Assembly: GCA_049999725.1 (NCBI GenBank)
Contig: JBNGIS010017966.1
Coordinates: 64,979 to 85,789 of the forward strand
Length of the DNA: 20,811 bases
Origin: Haplomitrium mnioides
Lineage: Eukaryota; Marchantiophyta; Haplomitriopsida; Calobryales
Direction of reading: 5' to 3'
Within the stretch, counting starts at the first letter, position 1. Every line of letters begins with the position of its first letter. The translations under genes were made by a program, and so were the position numbers. Below the pieces are notes generated by a model, which had not been told where the DNA came from, made no database searches, and saw nothing but the letters and a program-made list of their open reading frames with translations. Below are positions 16,297-20,811 of the stretch, one piece after another.

Positions 16297-16740
16297 TATA
16301 ATAATTAAGCATGATGTTGTGCTATTTATAAGAAAATAGAGAGGATTGAAGGAAGTGGTAGCAGATTATTCTTGTGGTTGAATTGAGATAAGATTACTTG
16401 TCTTTGAAGTTAGTTTTACAACTTTTAAGGTTGAAATTATAAGTGACTTTTAAGTGAGCAATTTTAGGATTGAAATTAGAAGTGACTTTTAAGTGATCAA
16501 TTCTAGGGTTGAAATTGGAAGTGACTTGTAAGTGAAAAAAGATGGATGACACCTTCTTCTCTTGTATCCATAAAAGGGCTTGAGAGCCGTCCCACTTCTC
16601 ATTCTGTAGTTTCTCTCAAATCACTTAGGTTCTTTGGTTGTTTGGCTTTTGCTTGCTTTATTGGCATTTGGTTGAAGAACTCTATTAGAGTTTACTATGA
16701 ATTCTTACTCATTTGGATTTAGCCTTTGAGCTCTTTTACA
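16297..16740 (+). repeat. 3' LTR of Gypsy B
   Basis: The start aligns with the TGTAATAGTACAAGCATG of 5864 and 18304, with TG changed to TA and one base lost. The end is placed at TTTTACA (16740), where similarity to 18304-18830 stops. About 444 bp. It carries a 38/39-bp tandem array (16428-16534) and a TATA-like CATAAAAG near 16570. Confidence 0.82.
16428..16534. repeat. 38/39-bp tandem repeat in LTR of family B
   Basis: Units start at 16428, 16466 and 16505. Each begins AGG(A)TTGAAATT and continues with AAGTGACTT and TAAGTGA. The LTR at 18304 shows only the last unit clearly (about 18530-18560), so copy number differs within the family. Confidence 0.85.
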
Positions 16741-16864
16741 AGAATGATGGATATTAGTTTTGTTCTTCAAGTAATAAAACAAAATATATAAGCAATTGTA
16801 AAGAAATTCATTCAAATATAAAACAAATATACTTACAAACAAACAAAGTTAGAAAATGACTTAC
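16741..16864 (-). other. Intron remnant of methyltransferase-like copy 2
   Basis: On the - strand this begins with GTAAGT (16859-16864), right at the position of the donor in copy 1, and is T-rich. The 3' LTR of Gypsy B ends the similarity, so acceptor and SAM-motif exon are missing from copy 2. Confidence 0.6.
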
Positions 16865-17330
16865 TAGATGTCATGGTCAATTGCATAGTAGACTTGCAAA
16901 AGTACATCCTCCACAACATCAAATTGTTGTGATGAATAGATAATACTGAAAGACCAAAAATCCAAAGTAATAATTGTCGTGAAAGAGGACATTATATAAA
17001 AAATGTCCTTGTTGAAGGGCTTGGAGTTATCATGCTTGCATTCTTTAAGGTTTTATTCATAAGGAATGTTAGCAATTGCAAGTGTAAAATCTCTTGGTTT
17101 CACTAAGCTCTTTAATTGTCTTGTGTTGGACTTCTTGTGTACTTGATAATATGCCACGTTGAGTCCATCTATATAAAACTACAAATCCTCATCTTGTTCA
17201 TCAATTCCCTCTTTAGAGAGAGAACCAACACCTTCATTTTGTTGTTTGGAATTCCACTCTGTGGCTTTTTGACAATGCATCAAAAGGGTTTAAGAGCACG
17301 AGACCAAGGTTGGGCTTGGTCTTAGTCATT
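16865..17330 (-). pseudogene. Methyltransferase-like gene copy 2, DPPY-motif exon
   Basis: Read on the - strand, a frame close to copy 1 runs KEGIDEQDEDL, a stop, FYIDGLNVAYYQVH, RQLKSLVKPRDFTLAIANIP, LKECKHDNSKPF, then IITLDFWSFSIIYSSQQFDV and ends at the splice donor. The DPPY-like motif is NIPY (17059-17070), so the catalytic Asp is Asn. Copy 1 has DMPY, so each copy has lost a different residue and the source protein probably had D-I/M/P-P-Y. The segment 17170-17330 aligns with 6230-6425 of copy 1, with several indels. The copy is not interrupted by Copia. Confidence 0.7.
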
Positions 17331-18303
17331 TGTGACTTCTTCAACCCCATATCTGTTTCTTCTCTTTGCACTTGCTGTCAACATCTTTGCAAGCTTCCTC
17401 TTGAAATTTTTATCACCTTCAACAAAAACAAGTGAGAATTTAGTAGGAGAAAACTTCAAAAGGGTTCCAAACGGTAGGGTCTTTAAAGTCCATGCATGCA
17501 TGGACTCTTCAATCCTTGCGCCCATGGACTTTGTTTAGTTTTCTTTTGCTTTGACATCACAAAGCTCATGCGAGCATAACTTCTGCAACGTCCGTGCACG
17601 CATAAACTCGAACTCTACAAAGCAATGCTTTAAAAATTACTTCAAACATAGTTTTCAAAGCAAAATAAATCTCGAGTATCATCAAATGCAAAAAAGAATG
17701 GTCACCAACAATTTTTCAAAATTGGCGTAGAAGAAGGACATCTTTGACTCTTCAAAATGATGGGATATTCTATCTTGACCTCTTCTTGAAAAGCGCAGCA
17801 AACCTCAAAGCAAAATGACTTCACCATTACAGCAACAACTTTATGTCTCTCCAACTCTCGAGACATCTCCTCAAATTGAAAGCTATCCATCTTCTACTCT
17901 TTTCAAAACTGAAATTTTAATTTCTTCAAGAAGACGTGAAGGTACCTCCATGGTGTCCACTTCATGTCTTCCATTCTAAGTGAACCTTTGACTTTACACT
18001 TCTGGACTTTAAGTAGGTTCTTCTCCCACATTGAAAATATGCTTTGTTGCAACTTCTAGAGCTCTCTCATTTGGAACGCCAATTGGAACCAATTTTCTTA
18101 AGAAGTTATAGACTTCTAAAACGTAGACTTTGGTTTAATCTCCAAAACCTCCTAAACTATTTCTCTTTTCAATTTTTGGGATGAAATCATTCGCTCTTCA
18201 TGAATATCTGATGCCAATGTTTGACCTTTTACATGAATGTCATATCCAACCGATATTGTTGGTCCTAGTTGTCATTAGTGTCAAAAAATCTTGGCTTCAG
18301 TTG
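17331..18303 (-). pseudogene. Methyltransferase-like gene copy 2, upstream gene-like region
   Basis: On the - strand, upstream of the conserved exon, the frame 17525-17322 (FSPTKFSLVFVEGDKNFKRK) continues into the shared GVEE segment. Further upstream, about 18140-17870, a frame with scattered stops reads RKLVPIGVPNERALEVATKH and later EVPSRLLEEIKISVLKRVED. These look like true coding remnants, probably N-terminal exons, but I recognise no domain. Copy 1 has no clear equivalent. The region ends at the 5' LTR of Gypsy C (18304). Confidence 0.45.
17487..17506. repeat. Perfect 20-bp palindrome
   Basis: AGTCCATGCATGCATGGACT is its own reverse complement. A nearby wider pair AAAGTCCATG (17485-17494) and CATGGACTTT (17523-17532) adds a larger hairpin option. 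It lies inside the upstream part of copy 2, where the - strand encodes part of an open frame, so its meaning is uncertain. Confidence 0.8.
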
Positions 18304-18830
18304 TGTAATAGTACAAGCATGATGTTGTGCTTTATATTAGAAAATAAAGAGAGGTGAATGAAGTGGTAGAAGGTCACTTTTAGGGTTGAAATCATTTTTA
18401 AGTTTACTTGCCTTTGAAGTTTCTTTAAGTGAAGAAGTGGTATGAGGTTACTTTTATAGTTGAAGTGGGATAATATTACTTGCATTTGAAGTTGCTTTTA
18501 GAGAAATATGATAGAATTATTTTTAGGTCTGAAATTGAAAGTGACTTGTAAGTGAAAAAAGAGGAATGACACCTCCTTCTCTTGTGTAAGTAGAATAACT
18601 TCATAGCCATACTTTTCATTCTAAAGTTCTTCTCAAATCATTTAGGTTCTTTGGTTTCTTGACCTTGCTTGCACTCTTGGCTTTAGCTTGGGTCTTGAGT
18701 TGCATAACTCTATTAGAGTTAACTTGTAGTGGCTTTGCTTGGCATTATTTGCTTTATTGGCATTTGGCTAAGAAATTCTATTAGAGTTCACTATTCTTAC
18801 TCATTTGGAATTTCTCTTTGAGTTCTTTGC
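18304..18830 (+). repeat. LTR of Gypsy C
   Basis: It starts TGTAATAGTACAAGCATG, the best-preserved LTR start of the family. No purine tract precedes it, which suits a 5' LTR. It aligns with 16297-16740 with several indels, including extra copies of the AGTGGTA(G)(A/T)GGTTA-like segment. The end near 18830 is fixed by the junction with RNase H sequence. Confidence 0.82.
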
Positions 18831-18834
18831 CTTC

Positions 18835-19020
18835 ATGTCATGTCAACTAAATACGGTGGAGAAAAATTATAGTGCCAGTAATAGAGAGCAAGTGGCAATA
18901 GTTTATGCTACCGAGGTTTGGAGACATTATCTTTTAAGAAAGCATATAATTATACACACCAATCATAAGCCTTTGCTATAATCAATTCACTTGAAAAATA
19001 TGACAAGTCGTCATTATTGA
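18835..19020 (+). pseudogene. RNase H C-terminal fragment of Gypsy C
   Basis: From 18835 the sequence matches element B from about 14612. One frame reads LNTVEKNYSASNREQVAIVY, WRHYLLRKHIIIHTNHKPLL and then stops. The N-terminal motif with the first Asp is missing because of the junction, and the Asp of T-D-H-K is Asn. Confidence 0.88.
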
Positions 19021-20335
19021 TGAGAGTGCTAGCTATAACTCTTTGATATCAAGTTAGAGTACAAGTTGAGAAGATTCCACACTATTTTTGATGCATTTTC
19101 ATGAAAACCAAATCATCAACTAAATACATTGGAGGTCGCAAATGTTAGTATATTACATCTTGATGAAGTAACCAATAACGGCTTTTGACACCAGCTACAA
19201 GAAGATGCCTTCTTTAATCTTGTTAGGGCGCGTTTGGCAGTCAAAGATAGTGAGCATCATATCATTTCTATTTGATATGGTAATCTCTATCAATGCCATC
19301 ACATATATGTTCTACAAGATAATGCGCTTCAAATGACATGTTTATAAGAAGCATATGACATTCCAATCTATAGGCATCTTGGGGTAGACAAGACTATAGA
19401 GTTTCTTCAACGCACTTGGTGGTGACCAAACCTAGCTCAAGATGTTCGTGGCTTTGTTCGTTCTTGTGAAAGTTATCATCAAAACAAGTCTTCAAATAAA
19501 AAACTAGTTGGCCTTCTTCAACCACTATCGACTCTTGCTACTTATTGGGAATATGTAAGTTTGGATCTTGTCACTTTGCTTCCAACCACACCTTGTAGGT
19601 TTACTGCAGTTGTAGTGTTTGTGGACAAGCTAAGAAAATAGATTCATCTAGCACCAACAATGAATGTCGTGGATGTTCCACAATTGACAAAGATTTACTT
19701 TGATACAACCTTCTATTATCATGGAATGTCAAAGTTGTTAACATCTAATAGAGATCTACGATTTACTGAGAAGTTTTGGCAAGAGTTGTTCACACTTTTG
19801 GGCAACAAACTATCTATGTCTATAGCTTATTATCCTCAAATAGATAGGCAAACTGAATAAGAAAATGGCACTGTGGATGACATGCTTCAAGCATTTATCA
19901 ACGTTCATCACATGGATTGGGATAGTTTTTTACTAGTTGTGGAGTTTGCATACAACAACTCCAAACAAGTAAGTACTTGATTTTCTACTTTCTCTCTTGA
20001 TTTAGGTCAACATCCTCTTGTTTCCGATGGATTGCTTTCTTCTTCCTCTTTCAATGTTCCAAATCTTCTTTCTACATTTTCTTCTCATTTAGCTTCCTCT
20101 TTGCAAGATGCCTAAAACCACCTGTTATTGCTCAAAATTGGCAAAAAATATGTTGACAAACATCGTCATGATTTCTCTTATGTTTTAGATGACTAAGTTA
20201 TGCTTTCTACTCTTGATCTACTTTCATCTTAAGATATTCAAGTCTGTAAGTTATCTCTATGTTGGATTGGTCATTTCTCAACTTATTTCTCTTGTCACAT
20301 AAAAGCTTGATCTTCCTCTCCATAACAGCCGCTTT
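19021..20335 (+). pseudogene. Integrase of Gypsy C
   Basis: It is homologous to 14800-15960 of B. The zinc region reads YDIPIYRHLGVDKTIEFLQR and SCESYHQNK, with the first Cys kept and the second changed to Tyr (19474-19476). The core has YVSLDLVTLLPTT with the first Asp; the second catalytic Asp is Asn in TSNRD (19747-19749). An open frame 19660-19860 includes YYHGMSKLL and YYPQIDRQTE with the Glu, followed by a stop. C keeps the 134 bp that B has lost. VVEFAYNNSK follows near 19937. The C-terminal part YVDKHRHDFSYVLDD fades out near 20335. Confidence 0.92.
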
Positions 20336-20811
20336 ATGAACCATAAATAGGCTACTCAAAATAAGAACCTTTTTTTTTGGAAAAAATTGTGAGTTTTGAA
20401 TTCAAAAAACATAGAAACAAGGTTATTTTTTAAAAACAAAAAAGTACATGAGTTTTTTAGTCTTTTTTATTTGGCCGTTTCAACAAGCATGATAGAGCAA
20501 GAGTCAATTTTGTTACACAAAATCAATCAATGTTATTAGTTTTTATAAAAATATTGGAAAACTCGAATTTGATGAAAAGTATAAAAATTATAGTAAGTTT
20601 TCACCAAAAAATTGCATTTATCATTGATTACAATTCTAGACCCAAAAATTGAAATACACGTCACAAGAAACTATTTTGAAATATGTTTGATTGCACAAAC
20701 TCTATTCGTGTGTAGACATGGTGCTCTTTTAAACTTTTTTCTTGGAAAAAAATAACAAAACATAAAGAAAAAACCCAAGGGGACTAGAAGTCAAGGGAAT
20801 GAGTTTGCAAT
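20336..20811. other. AT-rich sequence, no feature recognised
   Basis: About 475 bp after the loss of similarity to family B. A- and T-runs are frequent, and no open frame above 60 codons or known motif is present on either strand. It may be flanking DNA or decayed sequence of another repeat. Confidence 0.5.

Larger units (their letters stand above)
13510..16740 (+). mobile_element. Ty3/Gypsy chromovirus B, 5'-truncated
   Basis: The element keeps the protease-RT spacer, RT, RNase H, integrase, chromodomain, polypurine tract and 3' LTR. Gag, protease, primer site and most of the 5' LTR are absent from the expected place. The only upstream piece of the same family is 5864-5963, separated by the methyltransferase-like gene (and the later Copia insertion). 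It is the same family as element C at 18304-20335 but a different family from A. Right flank is 16741 on, the intron of methyltransferase-like copy 2. Confidence 0.88.
18304..20335 (+). mobile_element. Ty3/Gypsy element C (family B), internally deleted
   Basis: An LTR is joined directly to the last part of RNase H, followed by integrase. PBS, gag, protease, RT and most of RNase H are missing. Similarity to B ends near 20335, before the chromodomain, and no 3' LTR is inside the window. More stops per length than in B. Left flank is the upstream region of methyltransferase-like copy 2. Confidence 0.85.

Noticed and set aside
16741-16765. Possible primer site TGGATATTAG after the B LTR, which would make it a 5' LTR
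   Set aside because: It needs an insertion and several mismatches to fit TGGTATCAGAGC; the chromodomain frame and purine tract before the LTR make it a 3' LTR.

Overview
The window reads as a repeat-rich, AT-rich plant nuclear region from a draft assembly (one 100-N gap). Nearly everything in it is decayed LTR retrotransposon. The retroelement types (chromodomain-bearing Ty3/Gypsy, a Ty1/Copia element with 1 kb LTRs) and a plant-like splice donor and AATAAA signal point to a land plant. The sequence does not decide which lineage. No intact protein-coding gene was found, and no rRNA, tRNA, CRISPR or bacterial feature.

Layout. 1-5783: Ty3/Gypsy chromovirus 'A' on the + strand, with a partial 5' LTR, tRNA-iMet primer binding site, broken gag, protease, RT, RNase H, integrase, chromodomain, polypurine tract and a complete 576 bp 3' LTR. 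5864-5963: first 100 bp of an LTR from a second Gypsy family, 'B'. 6215-13171: a decayed gene resembling a bacterial-type beta-class N4/N6 amino-methyltransferase (DPPY-like motif first, SAM-binding motif later), split by a Ty1/Copia element. That Copia element (6426-12113, coding on the - strand) has a perfect 5-bp target duplication, GTTGA. Removing it and one duplication rejoins the methyltransferase reading frame. 13510-16740: Gypsy 'B' pol (RT, RNase H, integrase, chromodomain), polypurine tract and 3' LTR. 16741-18303: a second, diverged copy of the methyltransferase-like gene on the - strand. 18304-20335: Gypsy 'C', same family as B, with an LTR joined directly to the end of RNase H and then integrase. 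20336-20811: AT-rich sequence with nothing recognisable.

Relative timing. The Copia LTRs differ at about 16 of roughly 405 compared positions. The Gypsy A LTRs differ at roughly a tenth of positions, counted by eye. The Copia insertion is therefore the youngest event and entered an already resident methyltransferase-like gene. The most interesting content is this gene: two copies in opposite orientation, a shared splice donor, an intron in a copy interleaved with retroelement parts, and a domain class that is rare in eukaryotic nuclear genomes.
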